From MRBY01 sp943371005 (GTDB taxonomy: Bacteria; Cyanobacteriota; Cyanobacteriia; Cyanobacteriales; MRBY01): DNA of 64,000 bases. Below, in pieces: positions 25,444 to 35,188 of this stretch. The stretch is taken from assembly GCA_943371005.1 (NCBI GenBank), contig CALRTB020000014.1, positions 13,205 through 77,204 of the forward strand, read 5' to 3'. The notes beneath the pieces are model-generated. The model did not search any database, had not been told where the DNA came from, and was given only the letters and a program-made list of their open reading frames with translations. Numbering within the stretch: position 1 is the stretch's first letter; each line of letters begins with the position of its first letter. The translations under genes were made by a program, and so were the position numbers.

Positions 25444-26733
25444 TTAGGGAGAAGAGGAAGCAATGACCGGGGCGATCGCCAACCGAAAAGAAAACGTCGA
25501 TCCCTCGGTCCAGCGACTTTCAATCTCTAGGGCGGTGCCCATCTGGTTAAGGTAAGTCTGACAGAGCAATAGCCCCAGACCAGTCCCTTTCTCATTGTCG
25601 GTGCCTGGGGCTGACAGTTGATAGCTATAGCTGCGAATTTTCTTGAGGGTTTCTGGCTTCATCCCTAGTCCCGTATCCCTGACTCCCAATTCCACATATT
25701 GGTCACTTTGATGCGCGAAAAGTGTGATCGTTTCACCATGGCGCGAATATTTCACCGCATTGCCCAGCAAATTACGCAGCACAACCCCGATGAGTTCCAA
25801 ATTACCCAGGACTTGTAATTGGGGTGCCATTTCAACCTCCAAGGTCACATTTTTGCGTTGGGCGCAGTCTTGGCACCAGGGCAATACATAGTCGGCGATC
25901 GCCTCTACTCTGATCGCCTCAATGGGCACTGTTTGGGTCTGGAGTTGCTGTTGCGCCCATTGCAACATCTGCATGACCTTCGTTTCCGTTTGATCAAACT
26001 TTTTGCAGACTTCAGGAATTAAAATTCCTAGCTCCTCCGGTTCGAGGGCCTGGGCCGCCAAGAGTTCCATCACTGACCGGAAATTAATCAGGGGACTGCG
26101 TAGATCATGGGATAACACCGCTAATAGCTGATCCTTGAGGCGATTGCTTTGGTCGAGGGATTGCACTTGTACCGTGAGCAATTTAATTTTGTTCTGCTTC
26201 CGCTTCAGATTACGGCGTAAACGGAGTAAATCTTCCACCTGGCCCGCCAGCATTTGTAGCAGTTCCCGTTCTGCAGCGGTCAATGTGCGGGGTTGCTCAT
26301 CAATTAAACAGAGAGTGCCGAGGGGATGTCCATCCCCAGAGCGGATGGGATAACCAGCATAGAAGCGAATGTAGGGTGCTCCCGTAACGAGGGGGTTGTC
26401 GCAAAAGCGCTCATCAGCCAAAGTATCCGGAATTTCAAAAATATCTAATCCTTGAATGGCATGGTCACAAAAGGAAATATTACGGGGGGTTTCGTTCGCC
26501 GCTAAGCCGACCTTCGCCTTGAACCACTGCCGACAATCGTCCACCAGGGAAATCAAGACAATCTTGACCTGAAACAGTCGCGCCGCGAGGTTGACAATGC
26601 TATCAAATTCAGGTTCCTGGGGAGTATCTAAAAGATCCTGTTGGAACAATGATTTGAGACGTTCTGCTTCGTGGGGCAAAGGTTCGGGGGGGCGCATCAC
26701 TTCAGGATTTCCTTGCTGCTGTGAAAAGATCAT
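25444..26733 (-). CDS. GAF-domain sensor histidine kinase (paralog 2)
   Basis: 429 residues, same domain order as its downstream neighbour and clearly homologous throughout (LPHEAERLKSLFQQDLLDTPQEPEFDSIV; FCDHAIQGLDIFEIPDTLADERFCDNPLV). The kinase core has SHDLRSPLINFRSVMELL (phosphoacceptor His), GNAVKYSRHGETI, DTGLGMKPE and GTGLGLLLCQTYL. The start at 26733 has GGAGAG upstream; 26697 (MRPPEPLPHE) aligns best with the paralog and is a fair alternative. The pair arose by tandem duplication, and the other copy is more divergent in the coiled-coil part. No response regulator is adjacent. Confidence 0.85.
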   Translation of the reverse strand: MIFSQQQGNPEVMRPPEPLPHEAERLKSLFQQDLLDTPQEPEFDSIVNLAARLFQVKIVLISLVDDCRQWFKAKVGLAANETPRNISFCDHAIQGLDIFEIPDTLADERFCDNPLVTGAPYIRFYAGYPIRSGDGHPLGTLCLIDEQPRTLTAAERELLQMLAGQVEDLLRLRRNLKRKQNKIKLLTVQVQSLDQSNRLKDQLLAVLSHDLRSPLINFRSVMELLAAQALEPEELGILIPEVCKKFDQTETKVMQMLQWAQQQLQTQTVPIEAIRVEAIADYVLPWCQDCAQRKNVTLEVEMAPQLQVLGNLELIGVVLRNLLGNAVKYSRHGETITLFAHQSDQYVELGVRDTGLGMKPETLKKIRSYSYQLSAPGTDNEKGTGLGLLLCQTYLNQMGTALEIESRWTEGSTFSFRLAIAPVIASSSP

Positions 26734-26840
26734 TTTCTCTCTCCAAGGTACCCAAACTAGAAATATTTTGTGCGCCACCGTAACACCCAGGGATCTTGGC
26801 GTTGCTAGGGGGTCATTGTGACTAGATTTTTCAGTGGCTT

Positions 26841-27593
26841 TTAAAGGGGGGCAAGGGCCGGGGCGATCGCCAAATTACTGGTGACTGTTTGTACATCATC
26901 AAGGGCTTCGATCATTTCAATCATCTTGAGGATCGTTTCGATCTGTACCTCGTCGGTGAGGTTCATTTCCGTCTCTGGGAACCACCGTAACTCCGCCTCT
27001 TTTACCGTAAAGCCTGCATCTTGCAAGGTTTGGTTGAGGTGTTCGAGGTTCTCGACGGCGCTGAGCACTTCCACCTCATCACTATCTTCAATGGCACTGT
27101 AGCCTTCCGCTTCGCCGATTAAGGATGCTTCTAATAGGGCTTCTTCATCAATTTCGCCAGTGAGCGTCACAACACCTTTGTGGCTAAACATCCAGCTCAC
27201 ACAACCCGTTTCTCCCAAGTTGCCACCATTTTTACTAAAGGCAGAACGTAAGTCCGCCGCTGTGCGGTTACGGTTATCGGTGAGGGCTTCGATCAAAATG
27301 GCCACGCCCCCGGCCCCATAGCCTTCGTAGCGAATTTCTTCGTAATTAGCCTCGCCATCATTGTATGTACCCGCCCCTTTGGCGATCGCCCGTTCGATAT
27401 TTTCATTGGGGATACCAGCGGCCTTCGCCTTTTCAATGGCCGTACGGAGTTGAAAATTGCCCGCCGGATCAGGGAGACCATGGCGAGCCGCAACAATGAT
27501 CGCCCGAGATAACTGGGTAAACGTTTTTCCCTTCTTGGCATCAACCCGTGCCTTTTGCCGTTTAATATTTGCCCACTTACTATGTCCAGCCAT
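26841..27593 (-). CDS. YebC/PmpR-family protein
   Basis: 250 residues starting MAGHSKWANIKRQKARVDAKKGK, the family signature, followed by GNFQLRTAIEKAKAAGIPNENIERAI and YEGYGAGGVAILIEALTDNRNRT. YebC/PmpR proteins have been described as transcription regulators; recent work links YebC2 types to translation of proline stretches. Which type this is cannot be decided here. A single gene between the kinase pair and the cheA-like gene. Confidence 0.93.
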   Translation of the reverse strand: MAGHSKWANIKRQKARVDAKKGKTFTQLSRAIIVAARHGLPDPAGNFQLRTAIEKAKAAGIPNENIERAIAKGAGTYNDGEANYEEIRYEGYGAGGVAILIEALTDNRNRTAADLRSAFSKNGGNLGETGCVSWMFSHKGVVTLTGEIDEEALLEASLIGEAEGYSAIEDSDEVEVLSAVENLEHLNQTLQDAGFTVKEAELRWFPETEMNLTDEVQIETILKMIEMIEALDDVQTVTSNLAIAPALAPL

Positions 27594-27763
27594 TGCGAAT
27601 GCTCAAATCAAATCATTACTATTGCGCTTTTCAACCATAACAGGCCGCCAATACACAACAGATGCTCAACCTGTCAGTAAAACTTTACCTTGGGTAATCC
27701 ACCCGAAAGATTAGGTTATCCTGATTGTAATTGACATTTTCTGTATTTTTTGACCTGCGTTGG

Positions 27764-30700
27764 ATGGGGGCACCAGTGAACAACAACAGTCATGATGAAG
27801 CGCATAACTATCAAGATTCTGAGTTTGAAGACGAACTCCTAGAACTGTTTGAAGACCTCGAAGCAGACCCTCCGCCTCCACCAATGGTCGACTTTCCCAA
27901 GGAAATCGATCCGAAGGTTTCATTTATCAGCTTCGCGAACAACTTTGAAGAACTTTTAGCTTTCGAAGAAACGGCCTCTCTCCAGTCCCAAATGCCCCAG
28001 CAAGCTTCGCCCCAAAACGAAGCAGACCTCGAAGCTGATTTAGAAGCCCTCCTCCAAGATACCGACCCCAACCAACCCCCTGAAACGGAACTTTATGCCG
28101 CCGAGAGCGAACCCTATTTTCTCCTCGAAGACCCCGTTTCTCCACCCCTCAAGCGCCCCAAGGCTATTTCCGCCAAGATCTCCCCGGTAACCAATGGTCA
28201 GATCACCTATTACCCCCCCTTAGAGGATCTCGGTCAATACCTAGAAGTGTCGCCAAGCTCGCCGGCCAATCCTGTGAACTGGCAAGCCCTCACCCAACTC
28301 ATTCAACAAGCCCCTAGCGCCCCTAGTCCCTCCCCCCAAAAGCGCCCCCAAATCGCCATTTCCAAACAGACAGACTTCGGCGAACTAGAAGCCCTGCTCC
28401 AACAGGCAGACACCATGGGCGGGCCTCCCATTACCACCACCAGTAGCCCCAACACAACTCGTCAACGCTCCCAAAAGGTCAACAGCTTTGAGCAGACCAT
28501 GCGGATTCCCGTCAAGCAACTCGATAACCTGAGTAATTTGATGGGGGAACTCGTTGTCAACCGCAATACCCTCGAACAAAGCCAAGAAAAACTCCGGCAA
28601 TTCCTCGACAATCTCACGGGCCAAGTCCAACGGCTCAATGATATTGGTAGCCAGATGCAAGATCTTTATGAGCGCTCCCTCCTAGAGCGTTCCCTGCTCG
28701 CCAGTCGCGGCCAGAATAGTGAATATCACTTTCCCCCAGGCTTTACCGACAAACCTGCAGCCCCCAACCGCAGCAATGCCCAAGAATACGATCCCCTCGA
28801 AATGGATCAGTTCACTGGCTTCCACCTCCTCTCCCAGGAGATGATTGAACTGATCGTGCGGGTGCGTGAATCTTCCTCTGACATCGAATTTTTAGTTGAT
28901 GATAATGAACAAGTTGCCCGTAATCTCCGGCAGGTCAGTACGCAACTCCAAGAAGGTTTGACCAAATCACGGATGATTCCCTTTGCCCAAGCGGCCGATC
29001 GCCTGGTGCGTCCAGTCCGGGAAATTTCCCTCAAACTTAATAAGCGGGCCTCCCTCAATGTTGAAGGTCGAGAAGTGCTCATTGACAAGATGATCCTGGA
29101 GCAACTCTACGACCCCCTGACTCACCTGATCAACAACGCCATTACCCATGGGATCGAATCCTCAGAAGTACGCCTCAGTAAGGGAAAACCTGCAGCGGGG
29201 GTTGTCTCCCTCAAGGCCTATATTCAGGGAAATCAAATTGTGATTTCCATTGCCGATGATGGCGCAGGGATGGATTCTGAAGCCCTCGTCCACAAAGCCC
29301 TCGAAAAAAACCTGATCACCCCTGGGCAACTGCCGGATCTCAGTCAGCAGGATATTTATGACTTTATTTTCCATCCTGGCTTTACCACCAAGGCCCAGGC
29401 CGATGACTTTTCTGGTCGCGGGGTTGGCATGGATGTGGTGCGCACTGCTCTAGGGAGTATTCGAGGCACAATTACCATTGACTCCGCCCTGGGTAAAGGC
29501 ACAACATTTACCATTCGACTACCCCTCACCCTCAATATCTGTCGCGCTTTATTTTGTCTCAATCGCCACGCCCGCATTGCCTTGCCCATGGATGGGGTTG
29601 AAGATATGCAGACCTACACCCTAGACCAAGTGGAACAGGAAGGTCGCAGACGTTACATTCGCTGGCGAGATTCTCGATTGCGGGTTTACCCCCTCAATAA
29701 TCTGTTGACGCTCCAACGGCAAATTGGGCGAGGCTCAATCTATGGAGGGGTGAGTGATCCTGACCAAATTCCCATCGTGATTCTGCGCAGTGCGGGAAAT
29801 CTCCTTGCGATTCAAGTGGATCAGGTGCTGGGGGAACAGGAAATTGTGATTAAACAGATCGAAGGGCCGATTCCGAAACCAGCGGCGATCGCCGGGGCGA
29901 CAGTCCTGGGGGATGGCACTGTGATGCCGGTGGTCGATGTGCTGGAGCTGATTGAACTTGCAGCCCAGGGACGGGTCAGGGCAAAGGCCACCACCTGGCA
30001 AGATAATCCGGCCTTACATTTGCTTGTGCCGGAGATGGTGCAAATGGAGCCCATTGTGTTGATTGTGGATGATTCGATCACAGTGCGCGAACTCCTTTCG
30101 ATGAGTTTCACCAAGGCTGGCTATCGGGTCGAGCAGGCCCGGGACGGCCAGGAAGCTTGGGAAAAACTCCGGGGAGGATTACCCTGTGAACTGGTCTTTT
30201 GCGATATCGAAATGCCGCGCATGGATGGCTTAGAGCTATTATCGCGGATTCAAAAAGACCCCAATTTAGAAAAAATTCCAGTGGCCATGCTCACATCCAG
30301 GGGAGCCGATCGCCACCGACAAATGGCCGCTGAACTGGGAGCGAGTGCTTATTTCACGAAACCCTATCTTGAGGAAGTGCTTTTAGATGCGGCCCAAAAA
30401 ATGCGCCAAGGGGATGTATTGCTGCCCGGCAGTACTAGACAACCCACGGTCTTGGAGCCTGAAGATGAGATGGGAGATTTTGAACCCCTAGATGATGCAT
30501 CAGTGAAAGTGACAGCCCCAAGGATTTTAATTGTGGATGATTCGGTAACGGTGCGGGAACTGCTGGCCATTACCTTCCAAAAGGCGGGCTACCATGTGGA
30601 ACGGGCCAGGGATGGTGAGGAGGCTTTAGAGCAGTTGTTGGAAAATCCAGATTTTAGTTTGGTATTTTGCGATATCGAAATGCCGCGCTTAGATGGTTTA

Positions 30701-30919
30701 GCGTTGCTCGAAGAAATTCAAAAATATCCTGAGTTGACCCACATTCCCATCGCCATGTTGACCTCGCGCGGGGCCGGACGACACCGACAAATTGCAGCGG
30801 CCCGGGGAGCAAAGGCCTATTTCACAAAACCCTATGTGGAAGATCATTTGTTAGGCGCGGCGGCCCGGTTAATGGCTGGGGAAATTTTACTGGATGAAAA
30901 TGGTAAGGTGGTGGCGTAA
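27764..30919 (+). CDS. CheA-type kinase with two C-terminal receiver domains and no Hpt domain
   Basis: About 1050 residues. The first ~240 are acidic and Pro/Gln-rich with no Hpt histidine motif. Then come the dimerisation region (MRIPVKQLDNLSNLMGELVVNRN), ATPase boxes (INNAITHGIESSEVR, IADDGAGMDSEAL, FSGRGVGMDVVRTAL), a CheW-like domain, and two similar receiver domains, each with FCDIEMPR and LTSRGA. In Synechocystis the pilus/phototaxis PilL is split: slr0073 carries the Hpt part and slr0322 the kinase-receiver part of similar size. This gene looks like the second part. ATG 27764 and GTG 27776 are both possible starts. Confidence 0.87.
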   Translation: MGAPVNNNSHDEAHNYQDSEFEDELLELFEDLEADPPPPPMVDFPKEIDPKVSFISFANNFEELLAFEETASLQSQMPQQASPQNEADLEADLEALLQDTDPNQPPETELYAAESEPYFLLEDPVSPPLKRPKAISAKISPVTNGQITYYPPLEDLGQYLEVSPSSPANPVNWQALTQLIQQAPSAPSPSPQKRPQIAISKQTDFGELEALLQQADTMGGPPITTTSSPNTTRQRSQKVNSFEQTMRIPVKQLDNLSNLMGELVVNRNTLEQSQEKLRQFLDNLTGQVQRLNDIGSQMQDLYERSLLERSLLASRGQNSEYHFPPGFTDKPAAPNRSNAQEYDPLEMDQFTGFHLLSQEMIELIVRVRESSSDIEFLVDDNEQVARNLRQVSTQLQEGLTKSRMIPFAQAADRLVRPVREISLKLNKRASLNVEGREVLIDKMILEQLYDPLTHLINNAITHGIESSEVRLSKGKPAAGVVSLKAYIQGNQIVISIADDGAGMDSEALVHKALEKNLITPGQLPDLSQQDIYDFIFHPGFTTKAQADDFSGRGVGMDVVRTALGSIRGTITIDSALGKGTTFTIRLPLTLNICRALFCLNRHARIALPMDGVEDMQTYTLDQVEQEGRRRYIRWRDSRLRVYPLNNLLTLQRQIGRGSIYGGVSDPDQIPIVILRSAGNLLAIQVDQVLGEQEIVIKQIEGPIPKPAAIAGATVLGDGTVMPVVDVLELIELAAQGRVRAKATTWQDNPALHLLVPEMVQMEPIVLIVDDSITVRELLSMSFTKAGYRVEQARDGQEAWEKLRGGLPCELVFCDIEMPRMDGLELLSRIQKDPNLEKIPVAMLTSRGADRHRQMAAELGASAYFTKPYLEEVLLDAAQKMRQGDVLLPGSTRQPTVLEPEDEMGDFEPLDDASVKVTAPRILIVDDSVTVRELLAITFQKAGYHVERARDGEEALEQLLENPDFSLVFCDIEMPRLDGLALLEEIQKYPELTHIPIAMLTSRGAGRHRQIAAARGAKAYFTKPYVEDHLLGAAARLMAGEILLDENGKVVA

Positions 30920-30982
30920 CTTTGGGATGGCGATCGCCGTCTATACTTCCATCAATTGTTTTTAGATGTTAGGGGACTCGCC

Positions 30983-32584
30983 ATGGTGCGCAGTGCTAAA
31001 TTTCAGGGGCAGTGGCTCGGATTGGGTCTATGGATCGGACTTGGGCTATGGGGGCCGGGGGCGTTACCCGGAAATGCCGTTGAGATCGAAGTGGGCATTG
31101 TCCAACGGTTTGGGGAAGAGCAAAACGATACTTTGACGATCTCTAGTCTGCCGGGCGATCGCCTGGAGGTGGACATTATCAGCGGCGGTCAAAAACAAAC
31201 GCTCCAGACCAATCAAGTCACCCTAGAAGTCGCCGCCCAACCCTTGCCCCAGGCAGAATTGGCAGAATACATCGTCCTCAGTGACCAGGGCACTTTCGAG
31301 ACGGCGGAAGACAGCGCTAAATTTTGGCGTTCCCTCGGCATTGAGGTAGAAATTACCCAACCTGGCCGTTGGCAGGTCTGGGCAAAACGGGATGTTTATC
31401 AAACGCCCCTCCTCCGGCGGCTGTTACTCCAGGAATTAAAAGCAAAGGGTTACACAACTCCTTATCTAAGCTCGACGGTGCGTACCGAAAAGGCGATCGC
31501 CTCCTTTGTGGTGGGGGGCTACCGTTACAATCGGGCGAATGTGACGATCCGTTCGCGTAACGGTTTGTTTAATGTCCAAGAAGATGGCGGCCCAGAAAGT
31601 CGCTTTGCCGGGGAACTCAGGCTACAACCCAATGCCTACGGCACCTTTACCCTGGTTAATGATGTGGATATTGAGGTGTATTTACGGGGTGTTGTCCCCC
31701 ACGAAATTGGCCCCAATGCCCCCGATAATGCCGTCGAAGCCCAGACGATCATTGCCCGCACCTATGCCCTGCGCAATTTACGGCGTTTTGAAGCCGATGA
31801 TTATGAACTTTGTGCCACGATCCATTGTCAGGTCTACAAAGGTCTCCAGGGCACCAGTCCCCGCATTGACCAGGCGATCGCCCGCACCAAAGGTTTAGTG
31901 CTCACCTATAACAACGAATTAGTCGATGCCCTGTATTCTTCCACCACCGGGGGCGTAACCGCTTCCTTTAGCGACGTGTGGGACGGGGCAGAGCGGCCCT
32001 ACCTCAAAGCCGTGATTGATTCCCCGAACCCAGTCTGGGATCTGAAGGGCAACTCCCTTGCCGATGAACAAGCCTTTCGGAAATTTATCGCCCTCAACCA
32101 AGGCTTTAACGAAACGGGGCGGACTGTCTTTCGCTGGGAAAGATCCGCCACCCTCCAGGAATTGGCCACAACCCTACAAACTTATTTAGAACGCACCCAA
32201 AATCCCCTCGCGGGCATTCAGACGGTGCAAAAACTTGAAATTAAGCGGCGATCGCCTTCGGGTCGTGTCCTAGAGTTGGATGTCACCACCGACCGGGGCA
32301 CTGTCAAACTCCTCAAAAATGAAATTCGCAGTGCCCTGGGGCCGCCCCGCAGCACCCTGTTTTACCTACAACCCAATCTCAATCCCCAGAATCAACTCAC
32401 GGGCTACACCTTTGTGGGGGGTGGGTTTGGCCATGGGGTTGGCATGAGTCAATATGGCTCCTACAATCTCGCTAACTTAGGCTGGTCAGCGGCGCGAATT
32501 CTCCAGTTTTACTATCCTGGCACCACCCTCCAGCCCTTGGATGAGTCCATCGTCTTTTGGCGGGAGACTCCTGAGAAACCCTAG
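30983..32584 (+). CDS. SpoIID/LytB-domain exported protein
   Basis: 533 residues with a signal-like N-terminus (WLGLGLWIGLGLWGPGALPGNA). The C-terminal half carries the SpoIID pattern: DVDIEVYLRGVVPHEIGPNAPDNAVEAQTIIARTYALRN, VYKGLQG, YSSTTGGVTASFSDVW and GGGFGHGVGMSQYGSYNLAN. In Bacillus, SpoIID is a peptidoglycan lytic transglycosylase; cyanobacterial homologs are likely cell-wall enzymes. The ATG at 30983 is chosen over a TTG at 30956. It ends with a stop that overlaps the stop of the next, convergent gene (shared CTAG). Confidence 0.9.
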   Translation: MVRSAKFQGQWLGLGLWIGLGLWGPGALPGNAVEIEVGIVQRFGEEQNDTLTISSLPGDRLEVDIISGGQKQTLQTNQVTLEVAAQPLPQAELAEYIVLSDQGTFETAEDSAKFWRSLGIEVEITQPGRWQVWAKRDVYQTPLLRRLLLQELKAKGYTTPYLSSTVRTEKAIASFVVGGYRYNRANVTIRSRNGLFNVQEDGGPESRFAGELRLQPNAYGTFTLVNDVDIEVYLRGVVPHEIGPNAPDNAVEAQTIIARTYALRNLRRFEADDYELCATIHCQVYKGLQGTSPRIDQAIARTKGLVLTYNNELVDALYSSTTGGVTASFSDVWDGAERPYLKAVIDSPNPVWDLKGNSLADEQAFRKFIALNQGFNETGRTVFRWERSATLQELATTLQTYLERTQNPLAGIQTVQKLEIKRRSPSGRVLELDVTTDRGTVKLLKNEIRSALGPPRSTLFYLQPNLNPQNQLTGYTFVGGGFGHGVGMSQYGSYNLANLGWSAARILQFYYPGTTLQPLDESIVFWRETPEKP

Positions 32585-32877
32585 AGATAGGTGGCAACGG
32601 CGCGTAAAGATTCGGGGATGGCGATCGCCTCAGGAAATTCTAAAGTCGTCTCCGAACTGCCGAGGTAACCGGAGGTGGTAAATGCCATCAACATCCGCCC
32701 TAAAGCAACCCACACCACCCGATCAAATTCCCAATCTCCCTGGCGCGGCGTGTAGCAAGCAATGGATTTCAACGCCCAAAAATAACTATTGCGTACCACC
32801 GAGCCGCCTTTTTTGTAGGGGGGCAGATCATCTTGATGAATACAGAGAATGTCATCCTGGAGAGCTACAACACGCAT
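32581..32877 (-). CDS. Conserved hypothetical protein
   Basis: 98 residues, soluble, with aromatic-rich blocks (GGSVVRNSYFWALKSIACYTPRQGDWEFDRVVWVALGRMLMAFTTSGYLGSSETTLEFPEAIAIPESL). I do not recognise the family. It is convergent with the SpoIID-like gene with a four-base overlap of stop codons, and its start faces the 219-base gap before hisF. The good compositional fit to neighbours supports a real gene. Confidence 0.65.
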   Translation of the reverse strand: MRVVALQDDILCIHQDDLPPYKKGGSVVRNSYFWALKSIACYTPRQGDWEFDRVVWVALGRMLMAFTTSGYLGSSETTLEFPEAIAIPESLRAVATYL

Positions 32878-33096
32878 AAAAACTGATCGGCGAAGTACAA
32901 ACCAATTCTAAATCACCGCAAAATTCCCAAGTAGCAGTTGGCTTGCGCTTAAGTTTCTGAAGGTCATTGCAACCATGATGTTTCCCATAAAAGGAACCCC
33001 CCTCGCTGCCGCCACAGTAAATTGCTATTGTTTTGATCGAACCTGAAACCGCTTAAAATATGACCTTGCCCCCTGACCTAGGAGACCCCATTTAAA

Positions 33097-33882
33097 ATGC
33101 TCGCCAAACGAATTTTGCCTTGCCTCGATGTCAATGCTGGCCGGGTTGTCAAAGGTGTGAATTTTGTCGATCTTAAGGATGCCGGTGATCCGGTGGAGCT
33201 GGCGAAAGTCTATAACGATGCGGGGGCCGACGAATTGGTTTTTCTAGACATCACTGCCACCCACGAAGACCGCGACACTATTATCGATGTGGTCTACCAA
33301 ACCGCAGAACAGGTCTTCATTCCCCTCACCGTCGGCGGTGGCATCAGTACCACGGCCCAGATCAAAAATCTCCTGCGGGCTGGGGCCGATAAGGTCAGTA
33401 TCAATTCTTCGGCGGTGCGGAACCCCAATTTTATTAATGAAGCGGCGGAGCGGTTTGGTAATCAGTGCATTGTGGTGGCGATCGATGCGCGGCGACGGCC
33501 GGATCCGGCAAATCCGGGTTGGGATGTGTATGTGCGGGGAGGCCGGGAAAATACCGGGATTGATGCGTTGGGCTGGGCGAAGGAAATGGCCCAACGGGGG
33601 GCTGGGGAATTGCTCGTGACGAGTATGGATGCCGATGGTACCCAGGCGGGTTATGACCTCGAACTGACAAAGGCGATCGCCAATGCCGTTGAAATTCCGG
33701 TCATCGCTTCTGGGGGAGCCGGCAATACCCAGCATATTTACGAAGCCTTGACGACAGGAAAAGCAGAGGCCGCCCTCCTCGCCTCATTACTCCACTATGG
33801 TCAACTGACCGTCGCCGAAATTAAGACCTATCTCCAACAGCATCAGGTGCCCGTGCGCCCAGTTAATCCTATCAATCGCTAA
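33097..33882 (+). CDS. hisF: Imidazole glycerol phosphate synthase subunit HisF
   Basis: Cyclase subunit of IGP synthase in histidine synthesis, working with HisH. (beta-alpha)8 barrel with catalytic Asp in LPCLDVNAGRVVKG and in TSMDADGTQAGYD, and phosphate-binding GGGIST and ASGGAGN. 261 residues, typical. Its stop overlaps that of the convergent SLH gene (CTAA at 33879-33882). Confidence 0.97.
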   Translation: MLAKRILPCLDVNAGRVVKGVNFVDLKDAGDPVELAKVYNDAGADELVFLDITATHEDRDTIIDVVYQTAEQVFIPLTVGGGISTTAQIKNLLRAGADKVSINSSAVRNPNFINEAAERFGNQCIVVAIDARRRPDPANPGWDVYVRGGRENTGIDALGWAKEMAQRGAGELLVTSMDADGTQAGYDLELTKAIANAVEIPVIASGGAGNTQHIYEALTTGKAEAALLASLLHYGQLTVAEIKTYLQQHQVPVRPVNPINR

Positions 33883-35048
33883 GTTTGCGGCAATAACCGT
33901 CGGCGATAAACCAAGGCTTGGTGACAATAAACTAGACCTTCAGCCCGGGTGGCGATCGCTCCGGGTTTGAGTCCCGATTTTTCCTGGGGGAGCACACCAA
34001 TCTTTGCTTGGAGGGCCGCCGCCACTGCTGCCTGGGCATAGGGGGGGATCTCCTCATAATCTGTGTAATGTTCTGCTAGGGCAATGTCCCCTGGGGGTAA
34101 ACGGAGGCCCTGGGTGATCGCCACGAGAAGATGGACACGCCGCAGGGGTTGCTGGGGCTGAAAAGTGTGGTCAGGAAACCCAGAGAAAAAGCAGCCTTGA
34201 TAGCCCAGTTGAATGGCCTCAGCCGCGGGGGACTGGGGCGGCACATCGAGAAATTGCTGCCGAGGCCGCCGGGGCCTGGGGTGAAACATGGCCTGGATCC
34301 ACAGGGCGAACTGGCCGCGACTGAGGGGCTGATCCGGGAAAAATTGGCCCTGGGCTGAACCCTGAATGTAACCAAGATTGGCGATCGCCTGAATAAAGGA
34401 CTTGGCCCAATGGTTTTGCACATCGGTAAAAGTCGGCAGATAGGGCAGAGGATCGACCAACCCAGGCGCAGCCAACACGGGTAATTCCCCCTGTAAAACC
34501 AAAGCTTGGTGCAAAAAAGCCGCCATTTCTCCCCAGGTAATGCGTTGGAGGGGCCGGAGATCAACTTGGGGCTGGGTCACGACAAAGTGATGTTGGGTGG
34601 CAGCGGCGATCGCCCCCATCGCCGTCGAAGGAATCTGGGCGTAGTCCCGAAACGCCCGTAAGACCGCCGGATTTCCCGGACTTAGACCCAAACCCCGTAC
34701 CAATGCTTCTAGCACTTCAAAGCGTTTTAGGACAGTTTGGGGGCGAAAAGTACCATCAGGATAACCTGTCAAAAATCCCATGGATACTGTTTTGGCGATC
34801 GCCGCCTGGTCTTGGTGAGAAACATCCGGGAATTTCGGCACAAAAGTGCCCCAGGGCCGTGGCAGATCAAAGCATTGGGCCAGCACCATGGCAAATTCAC
34901 GCCGGGTCACTGGTTGAGTCGGATTAAACCCAGACCCAAACCAAGCTCCTAAACCTTTGACGGTGGCAAGCTGATTACTAAACGGCACGGCCCAATGGTC
35001 AAGGTAGGGAACCAGGGGAGCCGGATTTGAGTGATTCATATTGGGCAT
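33879..35048 (-). CDS. SLH-domain protein without evident signal peptide
   Basis: 389 residues made almost entirely of S-layer-homology-like repeats: recurring FxDV...HWA, GYPDGTFRPQ and R.EF/R.QF elements (for example TRREFAMVLAQ, FLTGYPDGTFRPQTVLKRFEVLEAL, IQGSAQGQFFPDQPLSRGQFALWIQ, FFSGFPDHTFQPQQPLRRVHLLVAI). About five to six repeats can be counted. SLH domains usually bind cell-wall polymers outside the membrane, yet the N-terminus (MPNMNHSNPAPLVPYLDHW) shows no signal peptide. It may be cytoplasmic or exported by another route; the start could be mis-set but the upstream sequence offers no leader. Confidence 0.82.
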   Translation of the reverse strand: MPNMNHSNPAPLVPYLDHWAVPFSNQLATVKGLGAWFGSGFNPTQPVTRREFAMVLAQCFDLPRPWGTFVPKFPDVSHQDQAAIAKTVSMGFLTGYPDGTFRPQTVLKRFEVLEALVRGLGLSPGNPAVLRAFRDYAQIPSTAMGAIAAATQHHFVVTQPQVDLRPLQRITWGEMAAFLHQALVLQGELPVLAAPGLVDPLPYLPTFTDVQNHWAKSFIQAIANLGYIQGSAQGQFFPDQPLSRGQFALWIQAMFHPRPRRPRQQFLDVPPQSPAAEAIQLGYQGCFFSGFPDHTFQPQQPLRRVHLLVAITQGLRLPPGDIALAEHYTDYEEIPPYAQAAVAAALQAKIGVLPQEKSGLKPGAIATRAEGLVYCHQALVYRRRLLPQT

Positions 35049-35188
35049 ATCTAGCGATGCAACCGAGGCAAATCACTCGGCCATAGATTGAGCACAGGTG
35101 CAAATTGTCCCCATCATAGATTCTTCTGTAAAACTTGCTGGACTTTTGTCAGATTATTGAGTTTTGGCCCTTTTCCTTTCTTGAGGTT

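Noticed and set aside
32878..33096. RNA gene in the gap before hisF
   Set aside because: No strong hairpin with T-run and no known motif; probably just the hisF promoter region.
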